The notes under the pieces: model-generated
Told to the model about the DNA's origin: nothing
Databases searched by the model: none
Seen by the model: only the letters and a program-made list of their open reading frames with translations
In this document: positions 34,994-46,112 of the stretch, piece after piece
How positions within the stretch are numbered: the stretch's first letter is position 1
Layout: each line of letters begins with the position of its first letter
NCBI RefSeq assembly: GCF_000149955.1
Contig: NC_030998.1
Coordinates: forward strand, 62,001-126,000
Source of the DNA: Fusarium oxysporum f. sp. lycopersici 4287
Taxonomy: Eukaryota > Ascomycota > Sordariomycetes > Hypocreales > Nectriaceae
Length of the DNA: 64,000 nt
Reading direction: 5' to 3'
Translations under genes and position numbers: made by a program

Positions 34994-36196
34994 TTAAGCC
35001 TTGAGTCCAAAGTTTTCAAGGAGACCATCCCCGACCCAGTGACAACAGTCATCCATTCCTTTCGTAAGCGCCATCATAATAACCCCAAGTTCGTCCATAT
35101 CTTCCGGTTTCGCAGTGGCCATATCAGACTCCCAGTGAGCGAAGCGTATAGGCAATGTATGACATTTAGTAACCGCTGACTCCCACTCAAACCTCGAAGT
35201 AGCGCACCAAAGAGCCCTTTGACCAAAAAACGATAACGCGGGAAACTCATGGTGAGCATCGTCCCAGCCATTCCTGAGAAACGAATACAACCCATGCAGG
35301 CAGTATCCTGTTATGACAGTGCGTCTCAAGCTCTCAGCAAGACACCAAGTTTCCCAGGCATCAGAACCTGGTGTCCTCAGTTGACTACTCATGATTTGTG
35401 TCGAGTCTTCGACCCTTTTCATGCGCTGTTGTAAGCGCCGAATGCCGTTGACAAAGAAGGTCTCCACATTCTCAGCATTTGCTCTTTGCCGAATATCTCC
35501 ATCCAGTAAGCGAATTATTTGTAGTAGAATGAATGCCTGGACCGAAGACAATAAATCGATGTCAGAGTCGGCTAGTTGTGTGACATCAATCAACTCATCA
35601 GCATATTGCTGAATAGTACTATAGACCAGCTGTTGATTCGTCTCAGACTTTCTCTCATAAAGAGCACAAATGGCCAATATTCTTGTAAGTGGCTTGGGGA
35701 GATACTTTTCGACTACTCTTCTATGAATGAATGGAACCTGACCGTGAAGAACCAACTGCTTGGGGTATGACTTGAACTGCTCAATGGTGTATACAATACG
35801 ACGTTGGTATTTTTCGCCTGCCAAAACACTCCTCTCAGCCGTGTCATGCGGATTCAATAAGTCGGGCACCAAGAAGGCATTGAGATTTGTCATTGCTTCC
35901 TGCCAGTCCAAGTCGTAGTCTGGGAAAGGCGGCAAGGCGAGGTTATCAGCATCGAAGGTTATATCAGGTGCAATACTCGCATTTTGTGACTCTGTTTGAG
36001 ATTCGTTCACCGTGATTCTTGCGGTTGCTTGAGGAAGGGCTTTTGAGTTTTGCGCTAGGGTTCGTCGTGTAGAGGGAGATGGATATAGGCATTCGAGTGA
36101 TCGGACACGACAACGATAACATTTTGGAACGGCCATGTCGCATCGTCTTTTTGACTTGATGCATGCAGCGCATGCTTGGCGATAAGGAGGTGGCAT
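34994..36196 (-). CDS. Zn2Cys6 transcription factor (short, single exon)
   Basis: 400 residues without introns. The N-terminal cluster is 'CAACIKSKRRCDMAVPKC' continuing 'YRCRVRSLEC', the usual six cysteines with a proline in the loop. The rest lacks the long fungal-specific middle domain and instead resembles the shorter regulators found beside secondary-metabolism or catabolic genes ('PFIHRRVVEKYLPKPLTRILAICALYE', 'RRTVITGYCLHGLYSFL'). It is divergent from the short-chain dehydrogenase at 36809 across about 610 bp, so that enzyme is the first candidate target (inference). Confidence 0.85.
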   Translation of the reverse strand: MPPPYRQACAACIKSKRRCDMAVPKCYRCRVRSLECLYPSPSTRRTLAQNSKALPQATARITVNESQTESQNASIAPDITFDADNLALPPFPDYDLDWQEAMTNLNAFLVPDLLNPHDTAERSVLAGEKYQRRIVYTIEQFKSYPKQLVLHGQVPFIHRRVVEKYLPKPLTRILAICALYERKSETNQQLVYSTIQQYADELIDVTQLADSDIDLLSSVQAFILLQIIRLLDGDIRQRANAENVETFFVNGIRRLQQRMKRVEDSTQIMSSQLRTPGSDAWETWCLAESLRRTVITGYCLHGLYSFLRNGWDDAHHEFPALSFFGQRALWCATSRFEWESAVTKCHTLPIRFAHWESDMATAKPEDMDELGVIMMALTKGMDDCCHWVGDGLLENFGLKA

Positions 36197-36808
36197 GGAG
36201 AAGAAAATAGGCGCTGCCTTCCAACTAAAGTCACTGCTTACGATGACGAGGGGAAGTTTATGTGAGGGGATCTGGAGTTCCGCACTTCAGGACTCTCTAA
36301 TTGGTCCCGCTCGTGTTTGGCTTCCGCTGCTTAATTGGTGGGTCTTCCGCAAGCTCCTCTTCCACTCCCACCAGCCAATTGATATGATCGTAACTTTCGA
36401 AGCCGTACACAACTCAAGTTTATACATTAACTTATTGATATCTTTGCACGAGGATAAGAATTGTCATTCAGAGGCTATCTATACATAATTAAAATATTTA
36501 TCAATGAGAAAGACAGTAGCTTGACCCAACTTTACTAAGTATGATACGATCTTGTCAAGTGATCAAGATAAAGGCGGAAGCATAACTGGCGGAAGTAAGC
36601 TCCGCAGAAGCATGAGGTACTCACTCTCGTCTTTTTGCTAGTCATCAAATTAGAAATCAATAATTTCTAATTACTAGGTGATTTGGTTTAGCCGTCTAGA
36701 TCTCTGGGTATAAATATGGACTGGTGCTTCTGTTGCCGATCTCCTGTCAGACATTTCTATATCACATCTCCAACCATCACATATCTAACATTCAATATCA
36801 ATATAGCC
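36197..36808. promoter_or_regulatory. Divergent promoter region (Zn2Cys6 gene / dehydrogenase)
   Basis: Holds both promoters. A TATA-like 'TATAAATA' lies at about 36710, roughly 100 bp before the dehydrogenase start. No repeated operator was picked out. Confidence 0.4.
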
Positions 36809-37717
36809 ATGGCTACTTTCAAGCTAGACTTTGTTCCAACATATCACCATGACACCTACGATAGGATTTCTGAAACGAATCCCGACCTATCCTGCGAGGG
36901 AAAAGTCGTCTTTGTTACAGGCGGAGGTCGAGGAATAGGTCGTGAAATCGCAAAGGCCTTCACCGTCGCTGGCGCCAAAGGCATATTTATTATTGGAAGG
37001 ACTGGTACAGAGTTACTCAGTGCTGTAAAGGAGATCAAAAATCTCTCTACTGGCACGGCAGTATCAGTTCATCATGCTGAAGCCGATATCACAGATAGAG
37101 AGGCTGTTGCATCTGCTTTTAAGCAGGCCATTGCAGCATTCGGCCACATTGATATCCTCATCCAGAACGCAGGATATCTAGATGCCCATCGTTCCCTGCT
37201 GGACTCTGATCTCGACGACTACTGGAAAACGTTTGAGATCAATGTCAAAGGAGGCCTACTTGTGACCCAGCAGTTCCTGAAGCAAAGTCAACCCGGTGAC
37301 ACGATCATCAATATTGGATCTGGAGCTGGACATCTGCCCCCCATCCCGGGCTACTCTGCGTATTCTTCATCAAAGCTTGCATTCGCAAAGATGGTAGAAT
37401 TTGTCCAGCAGGAGAACCCTCATCTTCGCGTTTTCAACATCAATCCCGGTGCTATTGCCACAGAGATGCAGAAGAAGTCCGGTGATATCGCTACAGTGGA
37501 CAACATTCGTAAGTTCACTATTTCCGGATTTTGAGTTATCGGGTTAACATTTTCAGGGCTCCCGGCGTCGTACTGTGTCTGGCTGGCTACTTCGAAAGAG
37601 GCTGATTATCTGAAAGGCAGGTTCCTTTGGACCAATTGGGACGTCACAGAGCTGTTGCAGCGGAAGGATGAAATCAAGAAGCAGAATCTTTTGACTCATG
37701 GCCTTATCGGCCTGTAA
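36809..37717 (+). CDS. Short-chain dehydrogenase/reductase (classical SDR)
   Basis: Two exons (36809-37508, 37557-37717; 48-bp intron) give 286 residues. Rossmann motif 'VTGGGRGIGREIA' binds NAD(P)H; 'AEADITD' carries the adenine-ring aspartate; 'ILIQNAGYL' is the NAG motif; 'IINIGSGAG' supplies the catalytic serine region and 'YSAYSSSK' the catalytic Tyr-x3-Lys. It should oxidise or reduce a hydroxyl/carbonyl pair on an unknown small substrate in the cytosol. An upstream in-frame ATG (36716) would add 31 residues that look like untranslated leader, so the ATG in 'GCCATGGCT' was chosen. Confidence 0.87.
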
Positions 37718-40086
37718 GTGCCTTAGGCATCAGCGCAACACTATAGACATATAGTAATTCGAAATGTACTCCCAAGTCGATCTACTTACCCCAAAACTGC
37801 CCTGTTATTAAACATATTATTAATCGTAAACATTTATATACTTGCTGTGGTTATTTAAAATTAACTAATACGGAAGGCACTATAAGAAATAGTATAANNN
37901 NNNNNNNNNNNNNNNNNNNNNNNNNNNNNNNNNNNNNNNNNNNNNNNNNNNNNNNNNNNNNNNNNNNNNNNNNNNNNNNNNNNNNNNNNNNNNNNNNCCC
38001 CTTTTAGGGAAAGTATATGAGGCTTTGCCAGCCTATATTTAATTTATATATATCCTTTATTTACTATTTATGGTAAAGGCGGAAGACTCCTGAATATCCT
38101 TAGAATATAATTATATATTAGTATTATATATACTAAGCTAATTTATATAAATATTAATAATATATTTATACCCATAGTAGTTATAAATTATTATATATAA
38201 GTACTTAAGTATTTTATATAACTAAGTCTACTAATAGAGAATAAGAAGATAATTTATAATATTATACCTCCCTTAGATAATAGGCATATAGCCTATAAAA
38301 GATAGCTCTTAGTAATATACTTTATCTGCATAGGTAAAGAAGAAGATAATAAAACCTAGATTAAGATTAACAAGAACTAGATTAAATACCTATTAGTAAT
38401 AAGTCCTATGCTAAAAGCTATGCTAATGCTAAGTAGCAGGGATAAGGAGGAGAACATAGTAGGAGTAATATATTATAAACCTAGCAGTTACATCACATGT
38501 ACTCTATATTTTTCACCAATCACACACGGTCACTACAGACTAAGAGATTCTATCTATAATACTAAGATTAGGTCATAATAGTTACCCTAAAAACACCAGT
38601 AATTCTTAGAATCACTTAGCAACCATATAGGTCACTTCATAACCATTTCTAGTATATAGAATATATTTATTTGCACTTTTATAGATTCTAGCTTACTAGC
38701 TATTAATAAAACTTCTTTATATTAATTAAGCCTAATATATATTAAATCTACTATTAAGAGATATAATACTTTAATAACTACTTGGTATTATACCTTATAT
38801 AATCTGCTAATAGTAAACCTAGCACGGCTTAGTTTATCTATAATTAGGAACTAACTATTATATAATAATATTAGTTTTCTAATAGTTTTTAAAGCTATAT
38901 AATTATCTAATTAGCCTTTTAGAATAACCTAAATAAAATAAAGGGGATAGCAAAGTAATAGCCATAGGCAGTATAAGTAGTATTAAATAGTATAAATAGC
39001 AGAGATAATAATAGAGATTAGGGTATATTTAAAACCCTAGTAGCTATTTATAATCTTACTAATTAATAGTAGTATTAGTTAATTAAAATAAGTCTAATAA
39101 GGTTTATTACCTATATATATAACAGGGGTATACTAGGGGATATAGGTATATAAGTTATAAAAGGTTAAATTAATAAAATTCTAGATATTAAGCAGGAGAC
39201 CTAGTAGATAAATATAAGGGTAATTATATAAAGGTAAGAAAAGGGGAGGGTTTAAAAATCTCTAGATTCCTATCTAGTAGCTACTAATAAAGGTATTAAA
39301 GAAACTAAAGTTAATACCTTAAAATACCTGCTTATATAATAGATTATAGTTCTTTGTTAATTAGCTGTCTTAGATAATATCAATCTTATTAGCCAAGGGC
39401 AATTCTATAAGGTCCTAACGCTAATAAATATTAACTTCAGGGAATAAGTAGATGCCATAGTGCACTACAGCAAGGTCTTTATACTTAACTATTCCTTTTT
39501 AACCTAGTCTACCTTATCAGATTAGGTAATACAGGTATGAAGCAGGTTGAACATAGTCAGCATCGATTAGATTAATTACAAGAGGGGTTCAAGACCAGCT
39601 AGATTACCTGATGGCAGAGGCCCAGTATATATAACAGCTGCATAGCAGTCTACAGTAGCTAATATTACTAAAGATATAACTTAATATCTTAGAGGGAGGC
39701 AAAAGACAGCAATCCATATGTTGCAAATATTAGCAAATACAATACATTAGGTGTAGTTATAGCCTACTATAACTCCCTCTTCTATAGTGATATTATACTT
39801 TCAATATCTGACTATGCTAAAGCTATAGCAATATTCTTATTTCTCGTCCCCATTTCACTGAAAGAGGGACTCCCCTGCCGGGTTTTCTAATCACAAGTGA
39901 GTCTTAACGCTTCTTACTGGCTGGTTTGTTCCATTAATGTAACCTGCGGAGCTAACTTTACTTTTCCGACGCAGAGTAATACTATCTCTTGAGCGACTAT
40001 ATACAATTTCTCGCTATATGGCCGCTTTCGCCGCATGTATAATAAAGCCCTTACCACATTGCGTCTCCGAGAAGGTGCCCAAGAGC
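37718..40086. repeat. AT-rich, gene-free, RIP-like block
   Basis: From about 37800 to 39850 the sequence is overwhelmingly A/T, with runs of TA steps and few CpG or CpA steps, unlike the coding flanks. No ORF of note survives. This is the look of repeats destroyed by C-to-T mutation. A 100-bp N gap at 37898-37997 lies inside. From about 39840 composition returns to normal. TTTTCCGACGCAGAG at 39962 nearly repeats 50506. Confidence 0.65.
37898..37997. other. Assembly gap (100 N, likely scaffold join)
   Basis: Exactly 100 N, a conventional size for a gap of unknown length, inside the AT-rich block. Confidence 0.95.
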
Positions 40087-41712
40087 TTACCGTCTCACCC
40101 CTTCATTTCCACTCTCATATTTAAACGGCAATTCGAATGTTGGTCCAAAGCTGCAAACATTGCTCAGATTTTCCGTCTCCCTTTCACGTTTTTGTCTTGT
40201 TTCAACCGACTCTAGAACCTCAGCGAGCTCCTCTCGCACTGTTTCCTCCTCACCTACCCCTTGGGAGTCATGTGCATCAGAATGCATCTCCTGCCGTGCC
40301 GATACAGTCTTTTCTTTGGGGGGTTCTTCATGCCTCTCTGTTGCCTGCTTTATCTTTGCCATCTCAAACGCCACAGCGGCATCAAGCCTCTCCTTAAAAT
40401 CCTTTTCCTGCTGCTCTTCTCCAAGCATAGCAAAGTGGCTTCTACGGTAGACTCCGAGAGCACTCAACAACAAAGTGGTTATCTCCCATCCAAATAAAAC
40501 TGGCAAGGCGTATCGTAGCTGCGGATTACAGCCCCTCGACCAGATGTGGGTAAGCACTTGATAAACTTCATGAGCCGGGAAGATATAGCCAACTCTGTAG
40601 AATGCCGGGTTGAGCTCAAATGGCAGTAACAAGGAGGTGACGTTTAATATGATCCAGGAGACGAGGGCCATGGGGACAAAAGGAGGCGGTAGCCAAATGG
40701 TAAAGACGTCAAGCGTGAGAAAGTTGACATGGGCAAAGAGCCACATGGTAGCCCAGGATAAGACGAACTGATTGCCGTTTACATCCCAGCCCGCTTTAAA
40801 AGCCCAGATAGCACCCACAACGCAGAGTGACCCAACGAACGTATAAATGAGGGAAAGAATAAGCCTGACCAAAATAATGCGGCGCGCCTTGACGCGGGTA
40901 TACAGTTTGAAGTGTGCGTAGAGGCCATTGATCGTACCAATATAGCAGAATTCTTCAATCATGATCATGATGATGACCACGGTGTTGTAGATTGCTCTTG
41001 ATCCTTGAGAGGTTGGCTGAATGTTTATAGATTGGAGCTTCCATGGTTCAGCCAGGACAGCTAGGGCGGTCTTGCCGGAGACAGAGTGAATATTACCTGT
41101 TCCATTCCCAGTACTATATTGCACCCTGGCGACTTCGGATAGAAGCTGAAGATTTGTCGAGATCGCGGAGTCTACAATGGGTGCATATACAGCCTCATTC
41201 CATATATACCCCATTACATCCGACTTGTTGTACCCCAAGGTTGTGCCATTCCCGTCCAATGCCTCTTGGAGCCGGTTTGAAGCTCCCTTGCTGACAAAGA
41301 TAGCTCCCCAGTACCTTGTCTTGCAGACCGCTTCTAGTAGGTCGTTTTTGGTTGGGAAGTCGGAGGTTGGGCTTTCAGTCAAAGAGGGATAGTCTTTTCC
41401 ACGAAGAGATGAGTACGCACCCCGCACAGCCTGGCCGATTGCACCCCCATCGTAGTCAACAAAGACGACTCGAAGATTATGCGTATGGCTCGTCTGCTGG
41501 TATAGGGAGCCCAGGATATAGCAAAAGAGACCAAGGAACAGCAATTGCAGGTAGAGAAAGTTGCTGCCTGCCGCCTTGAGCCACGCAACCCTGGCTTTCC
41601 TTACGACCGAGTCGTTTCTTGGCAAGCGGTCAGTGAAAGCCTTGGGGTATAGCGACTTAATGGACGATAGCATTTCCCCTTGGCGGTAATTTCTTCTCTG
41701 AATGATTTGCAA
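40087..41712 (-). CDS. SNG1/DUF3533-family membrane protein
   Basis: 541 residues in one exon. One membrane segment near the N-terminus ('LYLQLLFLGLFCYILGSLY') is followed by a long extracytosolic-like region with 'LRVVFVDYDGGAIGQAV', 'YWGAIFVSKGASNRL' and 'NEAVYAPIVD'. Then come five to six membrane segments between about residues 240 and 430 and a charged cytosolic tail rich in Glu, Lys and Arg. This layout and the 'VDYDGGAIG' opening match the nitrosoguanidine-resistance protein SNG1 family (DUF3533), which resembles ABC-2 permease subunits; yeast SNG1 affects plasma-membrane lipid asymmetry and drug resistance. The substrate is unknown. It ends near the AT-rich block. Confidence 0.8.
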   Translation of the reverse strand: MQIIQRRNYRQGEMLSSIKSLYPKAFTDRLPRNDSVVRKARVAWLKAAGSNFLYLQLLFLGLFCYILGSLYQQTSHTHNLRVVFVDYDGGAIGQAVRGAYSSLRGKDYPSLTESPTSDFPTKNDLLEAVCKTRYWGAIFVSKGASNRLQEALDGNGTTLGYNKSDVMGYIWNEAVYAPIVDSAISTNLQLLSEVARVQYSTGNGTGNIHSVSGKTALAVLAEPWKLQSINIQPTSQGSRAIYNTVVIIMIMIEEFCYIGTINGLYAHFKLYTRVKARRIILVRLILSLIYTFVGSLCVVGAIWAFKAGWDVNGNQFVLSWATMWLFAHVNFLTLDVFTIWLPPPFVPMALVSWIILNVTSLLLPFELNPAFYRVGYIFPAHEVYQVLTHIWSRGCNPQLRYALPVLFGWEITTLLLSALGVYRRSHFAMLGEEQQEKDFKERLDAAVAFEMAKIKQATERHEEPPKEKTVSARQEMHSDAHDSQGVGEEETVREELAEVLESVETRQKRERETENLSNVCSFGPTFELPFKYESGNEGVRR

Positions 41713-42387
41713 TAGTGTCGTCGTTTTGTTGTCAGAAGATCAGTCCTTGAGCTTCAGAAAAACACTCAACTTCTCAATACTATATCATGTCATCTACAGT
41801 CATCTTCTGTAAGTGTCTGTCAGCACTAAGACTAAAAGGGGCATCGTGGTCTAGTTGAGTAAGCTTGCTGACAAAGGTGGGCTAGGCGAAGCCCGAACTT
41901 TATAATTACATGATTTATCATCCTATGAGTATTCTTTATTAGAAAGACTTATTATTATCTGTAATACATATAATGAAAGTAAATATAATATAAGAACTTA
42001 TAAAATAGTTCTTAAGCTATTTAAGGATAAATTTAATTATTAAAAAAAGACTATTTTAACTTATAAGTTAGGCAAGGAGGGTTAACTTATAAGTTAAAAG
42101 AGAAAGTAATTAATATATTTATCTAGTTAATATATTTATTAAATATATTATCCCTTTCTTAGTATTCTATTAATATATTATTATTAAACTTTTAATTCTG
42201 TTTAAATTAAATAAATAAACTTTCTTAAATACTAAGTTCTTATTAATAAGCTGAACTTGAACTTTCTCTGGACTTCTACATATTAGTAGGGTTTTATTAA
42301 GTTCTACTACATTGGGTTTATAAACAGCTTAACACAGTATTTTTATACACCATAGATAACTCAAGTCATAACCATCAAGATCCTTTC
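41713..42387. other. Intergenic with AT-rich block
   Basis: From about 41930 to 42300 the sequence is AT-rich and RIP-like. No gene seen. Confidence 0.5.
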
Positions 42388-45154
42388 TCATGCCTTCGGT
42401 GGCAGCGGCGAAACAGGCCACTCATACTCTCTTCTAAAGAGTGATCTAAAAGTCCACTCACCACAGCCAACCTCCTTTACCTCTTCCCTTTCCAAACCAG
42501 GAAGAATGATCTCGACGACAGTGTTTGGCGGAACCGTAGCTTTGATAGCAAATTCTTCTTGATCTCCGTCAACAACCCTCGTTTCCCACTCAAAAGAAAT
42601 AGTGCCCTGAGGAGAAACATGCGACGCAGCAGCTCGAGAAAAGGTAGCGCCAATAGCGGGAGAGATACGAACTCGCCTCCATCCGGGCTCAAGTCTCTGT
42701 AGCCCGGCCACTCGTTCATACATGAATTTTGCTATAGCTCCAAAGGCATAGTGGTTAAATGAGGTCATTTCTCCCGGGTTTATAGAACCGTCAGGCAGCA
42801 TGCTGTCCCACCTCTCCCAGACTGTGGTTGCACCCATAGTTACCGGGTATAGCCACGATGGGCAGCCTTTTTTGAGTAGCATCGCGTATGCAACTTGGAT
42901 GTGGCCAGTAGATGCAAGGGCTTCGCAAAGGAATGGCGTGGCGGCAAATCCTGTGCCGACTTTGAACTCATTCTTGCGTACGAGCTCCACAAGACGATCT
43001 CCAGCTCGTACCCGTTGCGCTGGGTTGAGGAGGTCAAGACAGATAGCAAGTGCGTATGCAGCTTGCGAATCTGAAGTAAGACGCCCCCGAGGTGTGACGT
43101 ATTCTTGCTGGAACTCAACTCGTGTGGCCTGGTAGTCCTCCTTGAATATCTGTTGTTCATCCTTCCGTCCCAGCACGCCACATACTTTGCTCATGAGATC
43201 TAAACTTTGTAGCAAGAACATATTTGACACCATTTTGGCGTCCGTCGCGCCTTTCCATGGCTGATCTGGCGGAGCTGCGGGATCAAGCCAGTCCTATTCC
43301 AATATCAGCATTACTGACATCCAGATATTTTGGTGGAGAACTTACCCCGAGTTGAAACGGTTCGGGATCCCATAGTCCAGACTTCATTCGAGGAAGCACC
43401 TTCATCCACTTCATCATACTGTCATACTGCTGGGTCAAGATGCTCTCATCTCCACTCTCCTGATAAAGAACCCATGGTGCTATGATCGTGACATCGTGCC
43501 AAATGGCGCATGGCACTCTTCTACACCAGATGGGATCTGGGAGAGTAGCATTCGGACTGACCATTGGGGGAACACCACCAAGAATATCTTGATCATATGC
43601 AAGATCAATTAACCAATTCTTCAATATGCCAAAACAGTCATAAATGAGACATGCTGTAGGGCCAAAGAGAGACAGATCTCCAGTCCAGCCCAGTCGTTCA
43701 TCTCTCTGAGGACAATCAGTCGGTACCGAAAGAAAGTTACCTCTCATACCCCAGACGATATTCCGATACAGTTGATTCAGTAGCGGGTCTGAGCACGAGA
43801 AGTGACCAGCGGGTTTCATGTCCGTGTGACACACGACAGCTTCGATACAGGTTATATCGAAGGAGCCGGGCCAATTATCAATCTGAGCGTACCGAAATCC
43901 ATGAAAAGTGAATCTTGGTTCCCAACATAGCGCTTTCTGTGAATCTTTTAGGGTGATCTCATCCTTCGCCTGGCATATCCTCAAGGGTCGAATACCAAGC
44001 TCTTCGTTCTCCATCACTTCAGCATGTTGAAGGATAATCTTGTGTCCATTGGATCCTTTGATGCCTGATAGACGTAAATATCCGACGAGATTTTGACCAA
44101 AGTCAAGGACTCTTTTCCCACTCGGTGTCGTGATCTCTTTGACAGGATTTATGGTTTCGATCCGACGCACTGGTTCTGCGAAGCCTGCCACAAGCTGTGT
44201 AGATTCAGGTGGGAATGTCAGTGTTTGTGCATTTGTCCAACCTTTCAGACTCTCTTCATCCGTCACCGATGACCAATTTGACACCTCCATCATCATGTCA
44301 TACTTTTCCCCGTCATATATCTCCGCCAGGCGAGTTGGGCCTTGTATAACCTTCCATGAACCATCGCTCTCTATTCTGAAAGTTTGCCCATCAGCGTAAG
44401 TGACTTCCAACTGCGCAAGAAGAGCAGTGTGAGGACCCCATATGTTTCTGTGTCCGCCTTCAAACCCAATACGGCCACAGAACCATCCCTCTGCAACTCT
44501 AATTCCAATACAATTCGAACCGTTGACTAGGTGCGAAATAACATCATAAGTCTGATACTGGAGTCGCCCATCGTAGGATGTCCATCCCGGAGCAAGGAAA
44601 TAATCGCCGACGCGTTGCCCATTGATCTCAGCTTCATAGACTCCTTGGGCGGTGATATAGAGTCGTGCTTTGACAGGCGAGTCGCGAAGAACAAATTGCC
44701 TGCGGAACAAGTCTTCAGGGCTAACTCCTGTCGTTTCTGAAGCCCACGGGGCGGCGATGCGTTCGCAGGTCCAATCTGACCGATGCAATAGCCCTACTTC
44801 AAGATAGGCAGGCTCACTCCAGGGACTCTTTTCCTCCTGCTCGTCCCAGACTCGAACACGAATTGATACATGCTCACGAGACTGTAGAGGCTCTTTGAAC
44901 GGCCATGGAGTCAGGATATTGTCCTGGGACTGTTGACTTGCAGTCAATACGTCGTGGGCCTCTTGGCTAGGACCATACTTGGTCAACTCGATCTCGTATC
45001 CATTTTGTGTGCCGCGAGTGTCGTGGTGTGCGATCTTCCAAGAGATTCGTGGCGTAGAGTTATGAACTCCAAGAGTATTAGGAGGGTGATAATGCTCGAA
45101 GCGTACATCAGTTACTGGCAGCATATTGAACAGGGTGTGAATGTCCTCAAACAA
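42388..45154 (-). CDS. Alpha-L-rhamnosidase, glycoside hydrolase family 78
   Basis: Two minus-strand exons (45154-43346, 43293-42388; 52-bp intron) give 904 residues, a full-length GH78; a second in-frame ATG at 45124 may be the true start. An N-terminal beta domain ('TPRISWKI'), the rhamnosidase N domain ('RLYITAQGVYEAEINGQRVGDYFLAPGWTSY' region) and the (alpha/alpha)6 catalytic barrel are present. 'TDCPQRDERLGWTGD' holds the conserved acidic residues of the active site. The enzyme removes terminal alpha-L-rhamnose from plant glycosides such as flavonoids or saponins. No signal peptide is visible, so it probably acts inside the cell. It is divergent from the secreted saponin-hydrolase-like gene across about 1 kb. 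Confidence 0.9.
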
Positions 45155-46112
45155 ATTGGTGAGTTCCGAATACGAAGCTGGTGCGTATAAGCTTTTTCGC
45201 TACAATTTATCCCGGGAGCGAATTGGTGGTGAAGCAGAAAAGTCTGACATTGACCTCCCTTCAATATGTCACCTTCACATCCATCTGCACCCATTATCCA
45301 GTATCGTCGGGAAACCCATCGTAAAACTCCACCTCTAAACTAGAGCGACCGTGATCACGAGTGAATTTTATGTATCCACTATAACTGATGATTGATCCAT
45401 GGGGTACTCTGCACACGGGCCAATGAGGTCTCAAGCGGTACGCGGCTTCGCTTATAACCTCGGATACTCTCCCCCACACGTCATGCTGACTAGTTCATGG
45501 GCCTGTCTACCTTTTCAGATATTCCGACAGCATTTCCGACGTTGAATGTTTGTTGTCAGCTTGACTTAGCTCTCAATATGGTTCTGTCAACACCACACTG
45601 CCCCCCCATGTTTCCTGTTCCCCACGGGGATGAGGAAAATCTGGGGAAGCATCGCACTGCTAGGACCTGGAATTTACTCCAGATTCAGCTTAGAGTACAA
45701 TGATCCAAGGTCTTAGCGTTGTAGTGCTATCCCCGATTGTCTGCAAAAAGATGGAATATCATCTAAGACACTGATACCCATGTTTAGTTGTTTTAGTCTT
45801 CAACCTGCTTCGATGTCGGGGAAAATGCTCAAACACACCAATTATTAAGATCCTCGTCGGTGGCCTAAGGGCTTTGTTCGGTTAGACTACTCCCACAATT
45901 ACCCGCCCAATATCGAAGCATATCGTCGCCCACTGTAGATGCACATGAAGAATACTCGTAACTCAGATATTATCCGAGGATACAAAATTGGCTGAGCTTC
46001 CAGCCAAGACAGCGACTATAAAGTCAGTGACTCAGAAGCCCTTTCTGCAGTTGGTACAAGTCAATAAAGCATTACTTCGACTCGCATTGGTCGCACTCAA
46101 CACTCTCAAGAC
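45155..46112. promoter_or_regulatory. Divergent promoter, rhamnosidase / saponin-hydrolase-like gene, with paired TTCCGAC boxes
   Basis: Two direct TTCCGAC copies at 45522-45528 and 45534-45540 start 12 bp apart. The same box occurs in the other two promoter regions of this cluster. Its use as an operator is inferred. Confidence 0.45.

Noticed and set aside
41835..41900. tRNA-like start (GGGGCATCGTGGTCTAGTTG)
   Set aside because: No B box, anticodon stem or acceptor pairing could be found downstream.
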